This document shows, piece after piece, positions 53,624-61,848 of a stretch of DNA of 64,000 bases. Positions within the stretch are counted from its first letter, which is position 1; every line of letters starts with the position of its first letter. The stretch is from positions 558,001 to 622,000 of the forward strand of contig LT599017.1 of NCBI GenBank assembly GCA_900079765.1. Reading direction: 5' to 3'. The stretch comes from an uncultured Eubacteriales bacterium (GTDB taxonomy: Bacteria; Bacillota; Clostridia; Oscillospirales; Oscillospiraceae). The notes beneath the pieces were generated by a model. It did not search any database and was not told the origin of the DNA. It saw nothing but the letters and a program-made list of their open reading frames with translations. Both the position numbers and the translations under genes were made by a program.

Positions 53624-56569
53624 TTATTTCTTCTCCTTGGAGGAGGTGATGTTGACGGAGGAGGATTTGCGCTTGACGTAGCCCTTTCGGACCACCAGGA
53701 CCTCGATGGCGATGAGCGCGGCGAGGACCAGGACGTCGAGGGCAATTGCGGCGATCTGCCAGCCCTGGGGCCCGGTCTTGAGATTCTCAGGCGCGTAAGC
53801 GCGGGAGTTGGCGGTGGTATACAGGATGTTCTTGCTGGCCTGACGCATGGCGAGGACGGAGGTGGCACTGGTGGTGTCATGGACGTTATTGGTCACCACA
53901 TCCATGGGGGCAAGGCAGGCGTCGTTGCCGTTGCGGATAGCGATTTCGGCGTCCATATACGCGCCGCCGCCGAAGTAGTCGGTCAGGACAAAGCCGCGGA
54001 AACCCCACTCGTCACGCAGGACGGTGTTAAGCAGGTCCGAGCAGGCTCCAGCCCACTGGTTGCCGATGTAGTTGAAGGCGGACATGATGGCCTTGGCGCC
54101 GCCTTCCTTGACGGAGATTTCAAAGGGCTTGAGGTAGATTTCGCGAATGGCCTGTTCCGTGGACCAGGTGCAGAGCATATCGCCGCGGCTTGTCTCCTGG
54201 TCGTTGAGGGCGAAGTGCTTAAGGTAGGCGTATACGCCGTGTTCCTCCGCGCCAATGACGGCGCTGGCGGCCATCTTGCCGGCCAGTAGACCGTCCTCGG
54301 AGTAATACTCGAAGTTGCGCCCGGAGAAGGCGGAGCGGTGGGTATTCATGGCGGGGGCGTACCAGCCGGAGACCTCCATCTCGTCAGCCATCTTGCCTAT
54401 GCTCTCGCCAAACGCCAGAGCAAGGTCGGTGTTCCAGGTGGCTGCGATCATGGTGGCCGCGGGGAAACCGATGGAGCTGGTTCCGGTGAAGTTATTGTTG
54501 ATGGAGGCGGGGCCGTCGCAGTCCACGGTTTGGACCTTGCCCACGGAGGTGGCGGGCGCGGTCTGGTAGCCACCCAGGGAGATGAGGCTGTTCATGTCGG
54601 CGATGGTGAGTTGGTCCAGCAGGGCGTCCCACTGGGAGTCGTCATAGCTCTTGCCCCGCAGGTCGGATAGAGTCAGGCCGTTTTTCGCGCCGGTGGTGGG
54701 CATAACGTCGCTGGGGTTGTTATGGTCCTCGGGGACATAGTTCATGTTGTTGTAGAAGGTGGACTTATACTCCTCGGGCATGGAGAGGTCAGTGGGCGCG
54801 GCGGTAGCCTGTGCGTAATTGGCGAAACCGTCGGCACGAGAGAGGTAGGTTGCGTTGCCCTCGTCGCTGTCGAAGTGGTTGACGGCGGCCACCGCGTCGG
54901 TGGATCGGGCGTTGCCCTCGCCATAGGTGACGGTGCCATTGACAACGTAAGTCTTCTCGTCCAGGACGGTGTGGGAATCACCATTGATGGAGATGACGTA
55001 GTTGCCTCTCTCCAGCACGTAGCTGCCCGCGCCGTAGGCGTCATAGGAGGCCATATCCTCGGCGTTGAAGGTTATGGTGATGGTCTGGGAAGCGCCGGGT
55101 TCAAGCAGGTCGGTTTTGTCGAAAGCAACCAGGTTGGCCGTGGCTTTCTCGATGCCGCCGTTGGTGTAGGGGGGGTTATAGTAGACCTGAACCACATCCT
55201 TCCCAGCCGCATTACCGGTGTTAGTGACGGTCACGTCGAAAGAGAGGACACCGCCGTTATCGGAGATGGGGCCCATCTTCTGAGTAAAGGTGGTGTAGCT
55301 CAGGCCGTAGCCGAAGGGGTACTGCACGGTGGCGTCGTAGTCAAACCCGGCCTGGCCCTCGGCGTAAGCGGTCTCGTAGTACTTGTAACCCAGGTAGATA
55401 CCCTCCACATAGTTGACGAAGGAGGGGATGGTGGTGGTCGTCGCGCCGGAGCGCCAGTCGGAGGCCACATAGGCCAGGTCGTCCATATTGTCATAGAGGG
55501 TGCTGCCGAAGTTGTTATAGTTCGGAGTTTTTGTCAGGTCCTTGACAAAAGTGTCCACCGTCTTGCCGGAGGGGTTGACGGTGCCGTTGAGGATCTGGCC
55601 CAAAGCGGTGAAACCGGTCTGGCCGGGGCCTGCGAACCAGATGGCGGCCTTGATGGAGTCGTACTCATCCAGGAAACCGAGCTCCATGGCGTTGGCAGCG
55701 TTGACAATGACAATGACCTTATCATAGTCGCTGGTGACACGGTCGAGCATTGCCTGCTCCCGATTGCTCAGCTCCAGATAGTGCTTGGAGGCGTCCAGGT
55801 CGTCGGTGTTGGAACTATAGCGCACGCCGGAGGAGCCGAAGGTGCCGCCGTCCACAAAGGTGTCGTCAGAGCTCAGGCTGGTAGGCAGGTCGGCACCTTC
55901 TCCGCCGGAGCGGGCAATAAAGACCACAGCGGTGTCGGAATAGTTTTTGGCGGAGTTGAAAATGTCGGCGGACTCATACTCGGCGATGGTGGGTTCGGGA
56001 ACGGTCCAGTCCTGGCCCCACATGCCCACGGTGGGGCGGGTGGCGCGGTAGCCGTTATAGAAATCGACCAGATCCTGGTTCACCTCGAAACCGACGGCTT
56101 TCAGGCTGTCCAGAAGGGTGACGGTCTCATAGGCGTCCGAAAGGCCGCCGGAGCCGGTGCCGCCGTAGACTGGGTTGGTGGAGGACCAGCCAAAGACGTT
56201 GAGTTTCATGCCGCTACTGAGGGGTAGGGCGTTATTGTCATTTTTCAGGAGAACCATGCCCTCAGCGGCGATGTCGGAGCCCAAGGCCTCGGCCTCCGCA
56301 GCGCTCTCCGCCGAGATGGAGCCGTTGCCGGTGGCAAGAGAGATGAGGGTGTTCATGGGGCCGAAAGCGATCAGGTTGACCACGATCACCAGGGTGAGCA
56401 CCATGGCAATGCCGGCCTGCGTGCGAATGAGGTACTTCTTGGATTTGGAGAGCTTGATACAGGCAATCATCGAGATGACGCCCAACACGATGACGATTCC
56501 GAGCGCAATGAGGTAGGGTGCGCAGGATTGGAGCACGCTGATGACGTCGTTCATGTTGATAGATAACAT
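53624..56569 (-). CDS. Membrane-anchored, domain-permuted GH3 glycosidase
   Basis: 981 residues. Membrane segments near the N-terminus (about 18-38 and 50-70) and near the C-terminus (about 935-957), then a basic tail. Unlike usual beta-glucosidases, the GH3 C-domain comes first (AAEGMVLLKNDNNALPLSS, about 95-420), then a fibronectin-like domain (about 440-520), then the catalytic TIM-barrel-like N-domain (about 600-900) with YLKHFALNDQE and the nucleophile Asp864 in RGFVLTDYFGG. It should hydrolyse beta-glycosides at the cell surface. GGGAGGAAGAAAG precedes the ATG. It lies downstream of, but is separated by a terminator from, the two-component genes. Confidence 0.9.
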   Translation of the reverse strand: MLSINMNDVISVLQSCAPYLIALGIVIVLGVISMIACIKLSKSKKYLIRTQAGIAMVLTLVIVVNLIAFGPMNTLISLATGNGSISAESAAEAEALGSDIAAEGMVLLKNDNNALPLSSGMKLNVFGWSSTNPVYGGTGSGGLSDAYETVTLLDSLKAVGFEVNQDLVDFYNGYRATRPTVGMWGQDWTVPEPTIAEYESADIFNSAKNYSDTAVVFIARSGGEGADLPTSLSSDDTFVDGGTFGSSGVRYSSNTDDLDASKHYLELSNREQAMLDRVTSDYDKVIVIVNAANAMELGFLDEYDSIKAAIWFAGPGQTGFTALGQILNGTVNPSGKTVDTFVKDLTKTPNYNNFGSTLYDNMDDLAYVASDWRSGATTTTIPSFVNYVEGIYLGYKYYETAYAEGQAGFDYDATVQYPFGYGLSYTTFTQKMGPISDNGGVLSFDVTVTNTGNAAGKDVVQVYYNPPYTNGGIEKATANLVAFDKTDLLEPGASQTITITFNAEDMASYDAYGAGSYVLERGNYVISINGDSHTVLDEKTYVVNGTVTYGEGNARSTDAVAAVNHFDSDEGNATYLSRADGFANYAQATAAPTDLSMPEEYKSTFYNNMNYVPEDHNNPSDVMPTTGAKNGLTLSDLRGKSYDDSQWDALLDQLTIADMNSLISLGGYQTAPATSVGKVQTVDCDGPASINNNFTGTSSIGFPAATMIAATWNTDLALAFGESIGKMADEMEVSGWYAPAMNTHRSAFSGRNFEYYSEDGLLAGKMAASAVIGAEEHGVYAYLKHFALNDQETSRGDMLCTWSTEQAIREIYLKPFEISVKEGGAKAIMSAFNYIGNQWAGACSDLLNTVLRDEWGFRGFVLTDYFGGGAYMDAEIAIRNGNDACLAPMDVVTNNVHDTTSATSVLAMRQASKNILYTTANSRAYAPENLKTGPQGWQIAAIALDVLVLAALIAIEVLVVRKGYVKRKSSSVNITSSKEKK

Positions 56570-56730
56570 CTTTCTTCCTCCCTATTTCCTTCATGATGCT
56601 GGTGTGCACGGGCACAAATCTGCCGCAAAAAAATGTGCCCCAGCACGTTGCACATTTATTAAATCAATTCCTGCAGTCATCTTCAACAATCGGATGCACG
56701 ACTGGCTGTTTTTCTTTCATATTCCGCACA

Positions 56731-56761
56731 AAGAGGGGGGACGGCATTCCGTCCCCCTTAC
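56731..56761 (-). terminator. Terminator of the two-component operon
   Basis: Minus strand GGGGGACGG-AATG-CCGTCCCCC then TCTTTGTG, 14 bp after the stop at 56775. Confidence 0.87.
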
Positions 56762-56774
56762 GCTGGCTCCCGGC

Positions 56775-58076
56775 TTACGTTTCCGGGATAAGGATGTTCA
56801 GGCTGAAGCGGCCGGGGGACTGGTCGATGGTCAGGTTGCCGCCATACTTCTCGGCGATGAGCTGGATGCTCTTGAGGCCGAAACCGTGGTACCCGTTGTC
56901 CTCCTTGGTGGTGGCAGGAAGACCGTCCCGGAGGGGAACGGGGGTCTCACAGTAGTTCTCTATGCAGATCTTCATAAGCTTGTCCCGGCCCTGAACGTTC
57001 AGGCTGATGATTCGCTTTTCCTCGTCCTCCACCCGGGCTACCGCCTCGATGGCGTTGTCCAGGGCGTTGCCGAAGAGTGAGTGGATGTCCACCGCGTCCA
57101 TGAAAGAGAGCTTGGCCTGGTCCACGATGCAGGTGAAATTAATTTTCCGGCTCTCGCATAGAAGACTCTTCTCGGTGAGGACGATATCAAGGGCCTGGTT
57201 CCCGGTCTTGACCACCGAGTCGTAGATCATAACGGCCTTTTCAATCTCCCGGATGCTTTTTTCCTGTTCGTGCTTGTCCTCCATAGTGCGAAGGGCAGCA
57301 ATCTGATGCTTTAGATCGTGGCACTTGATGTTGATGAGCTCGATATTTTCCCGTGAAAGGGTCTGCTGTTTCTCCTGCATGGCGAGGAGCTGACGGGTTA
57401 CCTCTCGCTCCCGCTCCAGCCGCGTGCGCTGGAACGCGCCGGACTGGAGCATAAGGAGCATCAGGCAGCAAATGGCCGCGTAGGTGCTGGTGGCGCTGTT
57501 CATCAGGCCGGCTCCCGTGGTCCAAAGGTTGAGGAGGTTTACCACGATGATGGTGCTGATGATGAAGCCGGTGAGGAAGATATTGTTTACGTTAACGCTC
57601 TCATTGCGGCGGTATCGCCTCACCAGCAGGAGGTAGGTGGCGAGGAAGACGGCAGCCACGATCAGTAGCCCCATGAGGTAATAGGCCGTGCTGTACGCCC
57701 CCTGGAAGAGCAGGAGACGAGACAGCTCCCGCAGGTTGTGGGACAGATTCTGCACCACATAGCCCGCTGAGCAGTAGAAGAAAAGGGCGGAAAGGGGCGC
57801 GTCGAAACAGAAGAACAGGATAAAAACCGTCAGCAGGAAGAGAGCGGCGTAATTTAAATTGATATACAGGCCCACGAACAGGAAGTGGTGGGTGAAGTAG
57901 TCCCGCCATATGGCATTGGGGAGCATGTAGGGGATGAAACACGCCAGCAAGCGAAGGAGAAAGTGCCTGCGCCGCTTGAGTACCGGCAGGCAGAAGAGAA
58001 ACTCCGCCAGGAAGAGGATCACGTTGAAGGTCAGCAGGTAGGATAAGAGCGAGGACAGGAACGGCTCGTTCATCAT
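56775..58076 (-). CDS. GHKL-type sensor histidine kinase
   Basis: 433 residues. About six membrane segments (residues 8-210), a coiled coil (TRLEREREVTRQLLAMQEKQQ), the phosphoacceptor region INIKCHDLKHQIAALR with the histidine in HDLKHQ, and a GHKL ATPase domain (FGNALDNAIEAV as the N-box, GYHGFGLKSIQLIAEKYGG as the G-box). This is the AgrC/NatK layout, usually sensing peptides or envelope signals. Start overlaps the response regulator stop by four bases. Confidence 0.92.
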   Translation of the reverse strand: MMNEPFLSSLLSYLLTFNVILFLAEFLFCLPVLKRRRHFLLRLLACFIPYMLPNAIWRDYFTHHFLFVGLYINLNYAALFLLTVFILFFCFDAPLSALFFYCSAGYVVQNLSHNLRELSRLLLFQGAYSTAYYLMGLLIVAAVFLATYLLLVRRYRRNESVNVNNIFLTGFIISTIIVVNLLNLWTTGAGLMNSATSTYAAICCLMLLMLQSGAFQRTRLEREREVTRQLLAMQEKQQTLSRENIELINIKCHDLKHQIAALRTMEDKHEQEKSIREIEKAVMIYDSVVKTGNQALDIVLTEKSLLCESRKINFTCIVDQAKLSFMDAVDIHSLFGNALDNAIEAVARVEDEEKRIISLNVQGRDKLMKICIENYCETPVPLRDGLPATTKEDNGYHGFGLKSIQLIAEKYGGNLTIDQSPGRFSLNILIPET

Positions 58077-58777
58077 TTAATCCCTCCAAAGGCAAGGGTC
58101 AGGGCGTTCATAAATTCTTTTTTCTTCGCCCGGCTGATCTTGAGTTCGTCACCGCCTACCCATGCTACATCGTCCTGGATCTGGGTGACGTGGTCCAGAT
58201 TAACGAGATAGCAGGCGTTGCACAGGGCGAAACCGTGGGGCTCCAGCAGCTCCCGCGCGTGGGTCAGAGAGTCCCAGGTCTCAATGGTTCCCTCCTCCGT
58301 GTGGTAAAAGAGCCGGTGCCTGTCAATCTCCAGATAGTAGATATCCGAGATGTTGAGCTGCCGCGCTCCGCTCTTGGTGCCAAGCATGAGCCGGGCGCGC
58401 TGTTGGCGGCTGGCGGCGGCCACCGCCTTTTGCAGCTTGAAGGAGAAGGGATAGTAACTCACGGGCTTGACCACGAAGTCAGACGCCTCTACCTCGTAGC
58501 CCTTAATTGCGTATTGGGCCATGTTGGTGATGAAGATGAGGATGCTCTTGCTCCCCAGGTCCCTGAGCCGCTTGGCAGCCTCCATGCCGCTCAGGTGCGG
58601 CATCTCGATGTCCATCAGCACGATGTCCCAGTCCGGCCCCGCGGAGAGGAAGTCGAGGCCGTCCCGGAAGGTAGTGACCTTGAACTGTTCGCCATTCTCG
58701 CGCTCGAACCGCTCGAGGTAGCTCGTCAACTCCTCCGCCATGGCGGCCTCGTCATCCACAACGGCTATTTTCAGCAT
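58073..58777 (-). CDS. LytTR-family response regulator
   Basis: 234 residues. Receiver domain (KIAVVDDEAAMAEEL, phosphorylated Asp in IVLMDIEMPHLSGME, lysine in DFVVKPVSYYPF) and a LytTR DNA-binding domain (about 130-230; YYLEIDRHRLFYHTEEG, FALCNACYLVNLDHV). AgrA/VirR-like; binds imperfect direct repeats in target promoters, none assigned here. GGGAGGAAAACAC precedes the ATG at 58777. First gene of the operon with the kinase. Confidence 0.94.
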   Translation of the reverse strand: MLKIAVVDDEAAMAEELTSYLERFERENGEQFKVTTFRDGLDFLSAGPDWDIVLMDIEMPHLSGMEAAKRLRDLGSKSILIFITNMAQYAIKGYEVEASDFVVKPVSYYPFSFKLQKAVAAASRQQRARLMLGTKSGARQLNISDIYYLEIDRHRLFYHTEEGTIETWDSLTHARELLEPHGFALCNACYLVNLDHVTQIQDDVAWVGGDELKISRAKKKEFMNALTLAFGGIK

Positions 58778-58925
58778 GTGTTTTCCTCCCGTCCCTTCAC
58801 GTTTGTGGTATTTGAGAAGAACTATATCATAAAAATTTGTCCGGTGGTAGTACAAAAAAGCGAGCAGTGGCGAGGGGAGGGAGGAGCGAATTTGAGATTT
58901 CAGCCGACCTGGACGCAAATAAGTA

Positions 58926-58955
58926 TTGACAAGAATCGGCTCCGTGTGCTATCAT
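58926..58955 (+). promoter_or_regulatory. Promoter of the five-tRNA cluster
   Basis: TTGACA (58926-58931), 18-base spacer, TATCAT (58950-58955), 34 bp before tRNA-Gly. Confidence 0.75.
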
Positions 58956-58989
58956 TCTAAGGCTGACAATCTCCGCATTGTTGCGCCAT

Positions 58990-59063
<74 letters not shown>

Positions 59064-59160
59064 GGATGCGGCGGCGCGCTGCGGTCTCCGGGTGAGGAGA
59101 GCCAAATTCACCCGGAGACCCGCCTATGCCGTTGTGGAGCTGTCCGGCGGTGCCCTATAC

Positions 59161-59237
59161 GCGCCAATAGCTCAGGTGGATAGAGCAACTGCCTTCTAAG
59201 CAGTAGGCCGGGGGTTCGAGTCCCTCTTGGCGTACCA
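59161..59237 (+). tRNA. tRNA-Arg (TCT)
   Basis: 77 nt with encoded CCA; anticodon loop CTTCTAA; acceptor GCGCCAA/TTGGCGT with a terminal G-T pair. Confidence 0.95.
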
Positions 59238-59269
59238 AAAAATTTCTTTTCGCGTCTTCCCCTGATATG

Positions 59270-59345
59270 GTGGATGTAGTTCAGTTGGTAGAGCACTGGA
59301 TTGTGGTTCCAGTTGTCGCGGGTTCGAGTCCCGTCATCCACCCCA
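59270..59345 (+). tRNA. tRNA-His (GTG)
   Basis: 76 nt with encoded CCA; anticodon loop TTGTGGT; discriminator C and a G at 59269 that can serve as the extra G(-1). Confidence 0.96.
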
Positions 59346-59408
59346 TACAGCTTAAGGCAGAGGGCCGGGGCGTCCGCTCCGGTTCTTTGTTTTAGGACTC
59401 CGCAATCA

Positions 59409-59483
59409 TGGGGTGTAGCCAAGTGGTAAGGCACGGGACTTTGACTCCCGCACTCGCTGGTTCGAGTCCAGCCATCCCAGCCA
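59409..59483 (+). tRNA. tRNA-Gln (TTG)
   Basis: 75 nt with encoded CCA; anticodon loop CTTTGAC; acceptor TGGGGTG/CATCCCA. Confidence 0.96.
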
Positions 59484-59520
59484 GTTTTTTTCCCGGCAGT
59501 CGGGTGTTTTAAAGAAATAT

Positions 59521-59596
59521 GACCTAGTAGCTCAGTTGGTAGAGCAACGCCCTTTTAAGGCGAAGGTCCGGGGTTCGAGTCCCCGCTGGGTCACCA
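59521..59596 (+). tRNA. tRNA-Lys (TTT), probable integration site
   Basis: 76 nt with encoded CCA; anticodon loop CTTTTAA; acceptor GACCTAG/CTGGGTC. The 3' end faces an integrase gene, so its T-arm and 3' part are the likely attB sequence. Confidence 0.96.
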
Positions 59597-59605
59597 AAAA
59601 CAAAC

Positions 59606-59637
59606 CCCTGTATTCTCAATGGATACAGGGGTTTTCC
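59606..59637 (+). terminator. Terminator of the tRNA cluster
   Basis: AACCCCTGTAT / ATACAGGGGTT with a T-run, 10 bp after tRNA-Lys. Confidence 0.9.
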
Positions 59638-59710
59638 CATGCGCTGCAACGGTTCGCGGCATTCTAGTTTTATTATTTATTCATTCTAAAATCTAAAAAA
59701 TAATAAAAAA

Positions 59711-59752
59711 ATTGCACTCGTGAGACTAAAATTGCACACGGAATTGCACACG
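59711..59752 (+). repeat. ATTGCAC direct repeats near the element end
   Basis: ATTGCACTCG (59711-59720), ATTGCACACG (59731-59740) and ATTGCACACG (59743-59752) lie between the tRNA terminator and the integrase stop. Direct repeats there fit integrase arm-type sites. Confidence 0.55.
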
Positions 59753-59762
59753 CGCCGGGCGG

Positions 59763-60821
59763 CTATCCGAGTAACTTTTCCTCAAAGTATGCGTCGATTG
59801 AGTTTGATACCTCTTCTTGCTTGGAGGACATGGTATGCTGGTAGACGGTCTTTAGCATATTGTTGGTCGCGTGCCCCATACGCTCCATTGCATACTTGTC
59901 CGGGATTCCGAGTGCTAGCATGACGGATGCATTTGCATGGCGCAGGTCATGGAATCGATAATGCGGGACGCCAGCACGCTTACATAGGCTGGTAAAGCGA
60001 CCTCCGATCGATCTGCGCGATAAGGTCACGATGTGTTCGTCTGTCTTCGGCTGGGCTAAAATAAGGGATTTTAGGTACTCTGGTATTTTTATTGTTCGGT
60101 TGCCGCTGTAGCTTTTAGTCCCCTTCTCGGTGGGGACCGAATCAATCCCGTCCACGATTGCTTGCTTAATGTGAACAACATCTTTGCCCACGCTGTCCCA
60201 TGTGAGGCCCAAAATCTCAGACATCCGCAGACCCAGCCAAAGAGCCAGTAAGACGGGCAGCTCCATAATAGTGCCTTTTGCGGTCTGCATAATCTTAATG
60301 ATGTCCTCACCTGATGGTATCTGCGCATCATAGCGGACTTTTTGCGGCAGAGTGGTGCGCAACACCATGTCCGGTTTGTACTCCGCAAGCGTGGCGCTGA
60401 GGAGTCCATGGGCGTTCCGGACGGACTTAGGGGACTTTGTTTTAGCCATATGGTTAATTTCTCGCTGGACCTTCTCTTGTGTCAAATCTTGCAGTCGAGT
60501 TGTCATTAAGCCCTGCAAGGCGTTCTCACGAATCCGCTTGTACCCTGCGATAGTGGCCGGCGACAAAACAGCGTCCTTGCTCTCAATATAGCGGTCAATA
60601 GCCTGACTAAGTGTAATAGACTTCGGTTGGGTCGCCGCTTCAACCATTTTAGCCTTAATTGCTTTTGCTTTAATGTGCGCAATCTCCGGGTCGTTATCTA
60701 TAACACTTTTGCGGGCGCCGTCCACAGTTACTTGACAGCGCCATTTGCCGCTTGGCAGCTCCACGGGCTTTGGATCAGATAACTTCCTAGCCTTGCTGCG
60801 CGTTTTTTCTTGATCTGTCAC
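59763..60821 (-). CDS. Tyrosine-recombinase integrase
   Basis: 352 residues from the GTG at 60821, which has GGGGGA nine bases upstream. An N-terminal arm-binding AP2-like part (SGKWRCQVTVDGARKSV), a core-binding SAM-like domain (TLSQAIDRYIESKDAVLSP) and the catalytic domain with Arg in LGLRMSEILGL, HDLRHANAS, GHATNN and the tyrosine in VYQHTM. It inserts and excises the mobile element at tRNA-Lys. An upstream in-frame GTG at 60881 is poorly spaced. The A+T-rich composition differs from genes before 59 kb. Confidence 0.94.
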   Translation of the reverse strand: MTDQEKTRSKARKLSDPKPVELPSGKWRCQVTVDGARKSVIDNDPEIAHIKAKAIKAKMVEAATQPKSITLSQAIDRYIESKDAVLSPATIAGYKRIRENALQGLMTTRLQDLTQEKVQREINHMAKTKSPKSVRNAHGLLSATLAEYKPDMVLRTTLPQKVRYDAQIPSGEDIIKIMQTAKGTIMELPVLLALWLGLRMSEILGLTWDSVGKDVVHIKQAIVDGIDSVPTEKGTKSYSGNRTIKIPEYLKSLILAQPKTDEHIVTLSRRSIGGRFTSLCKRAGVPHYRFHDLRHANASVMLALGIPDKYAMERMGHATNNMLKTVYQHTMSSKQEEVSNSIDAYFEEKLLG

Positions 60822-60853
60822 TTGCGTGATCCCCCAATCTTTGGTAAGATTAA

Positions 60854-60931
60854 AGGGTGCTAGGGCTGTCAACTTTAGCACCCTCTAAGCCCGCTCCTGG
60901 TGTTAGCGCACCGGGGGCGGGGTTTTGTTTT
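60854..60931 (+). other. Two hairpins and U-run antisense to the integrase leader
   Basis: On the plus strand AGGGTGCTA/TAGCACCCT (60854-60884) is followed by a GC-rich hairpin CCCGC...GCGGG (60890-60922) and TTTTGTTTT. This looks like the end of a short rightward RNA, antisense to the integrase upstream region. No promoter was pinned down. Confidence 0.45.
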
Positions 60932-61029
60932 ATGGTAGGTAAAATCACAAATGGCTACCGTTGACTAAAACTCTTGTTTTACCATCGGGACTGACGGTAG
61001 TATTTCGTTCTCCTTGGTATGGCGCTTTT

Positions 61030-61785
61030 TCACCGTTTCTTTTGGCTGTTATCAAAAACGCTTTCGAGCAGTTCCTCTGCTGCGGTGATTACTTTCGTAC
61101 TCTCCTTAATGACAGCTGAATATGCCGGTGATATCTTATCGTAGGTTTCGGAGTCCTTAGTACGCCGATAACCATAAGCAGCAATATGAAGTTCTACCAG
61201 TTGATCCTGTGCATCGGTAAGATAGTTAAACATATAGCGGTCTTCGTTTTTGATTATACGTTTTACCAACAGATCACCAACAGCCGAAACTCCAGCACGG
61301 TTCTCATCGAGGCACCGCTCTATAATTTTCTCTAATTGGTCGCTAGCAGTCTCAGAGTCAGCGAGACCTGCATAAATTTTCAAAAACTCTGCATATCTTT
61401 GCATGTTTTTTGCAACATTTATGAGCTTGCAATATATGTACATATCTTGAATCGCGACTTTATATTCTGAATCAGTGATATCCTCTTGAGGTATGTCGTT
61501 GAGCACCACTGTGCTTGTTGTGTCATCCCATGTAACGTCAAGGCCAAGAGCGCTTGCAATCCCACGGACGGGAAGATAAGTTGTACCATCAATGGCAAAT
61601 GGCTCTACCGCGTTCCCGTTGGCATCGGTTGGAATCACGCTTTTTCCATCCAATGTAATATTGATCCCTGCATAATCTAGGGTAGCGGTTTTCTGGTAAA
61701 CCGCAAGAGTGCCGCTAGCTAGAGCGAGAACAAGGGCTGTTACGATAATGCCGGATACGAAATCTTTTAATCTCTCCTTTTTCAT
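61030..61785 (-). CDS. Secreted stalk-domain (copper amine oxidase N-type) protein
   Basis: 251 residues. N-terminal membrane or signal segment (about 10-32, FVSGIIVTALVLALASGTLAVY), then a stalk domain (NITLDGKSVIPTDANGNAVEPFAIDGTTYLPVRGIASALGLDVTWD) as in copper-amine-oxidase N-domain proteins of Firmicutes, and a helical C-terminal 140 residues of unknown type. Probably cell-surface attached. ATG at 61785 taken, GAGGAG lies 12 bases upstream. Mobile-element cargo, 60 bp after the lipoprotein gene on the same strand. Confidence 0.8.
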   Translation of the reverse strand: MKKERLKDFVSGIIVTALVLALASGTLAVYQKTATLDYAGINITLDGKSVIPTDANGNAVEPFAIDGTTYLPVRGIASALGLDVTWDDTTSTVVLNDIPQEDITDSEYKVAIQDMYIYCKLINVAKNMQRYAEFLKIYAGLADSETASDQLEKIIERCLDENRAGVSAVGDLLVKRIIKNEDRYMFNYLTDAQDQLVELHIAAYGYRRTKDSETYDKISPAYSAVIKESTKVITAAEELLESVFDNSQKKR

Positions 61786-61848
61786 GGGGTACACACACTC
61801 CTCTTTATTTTACTGCCATCTGGCAGCTATGAAGCATTATGTGATCCA

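Noticed and set aside
54722-56227. 501-codon open frame on the plus strand
   Set aside because: Antisense to the GH3 gene; no ribosome site and no recognisable domain.
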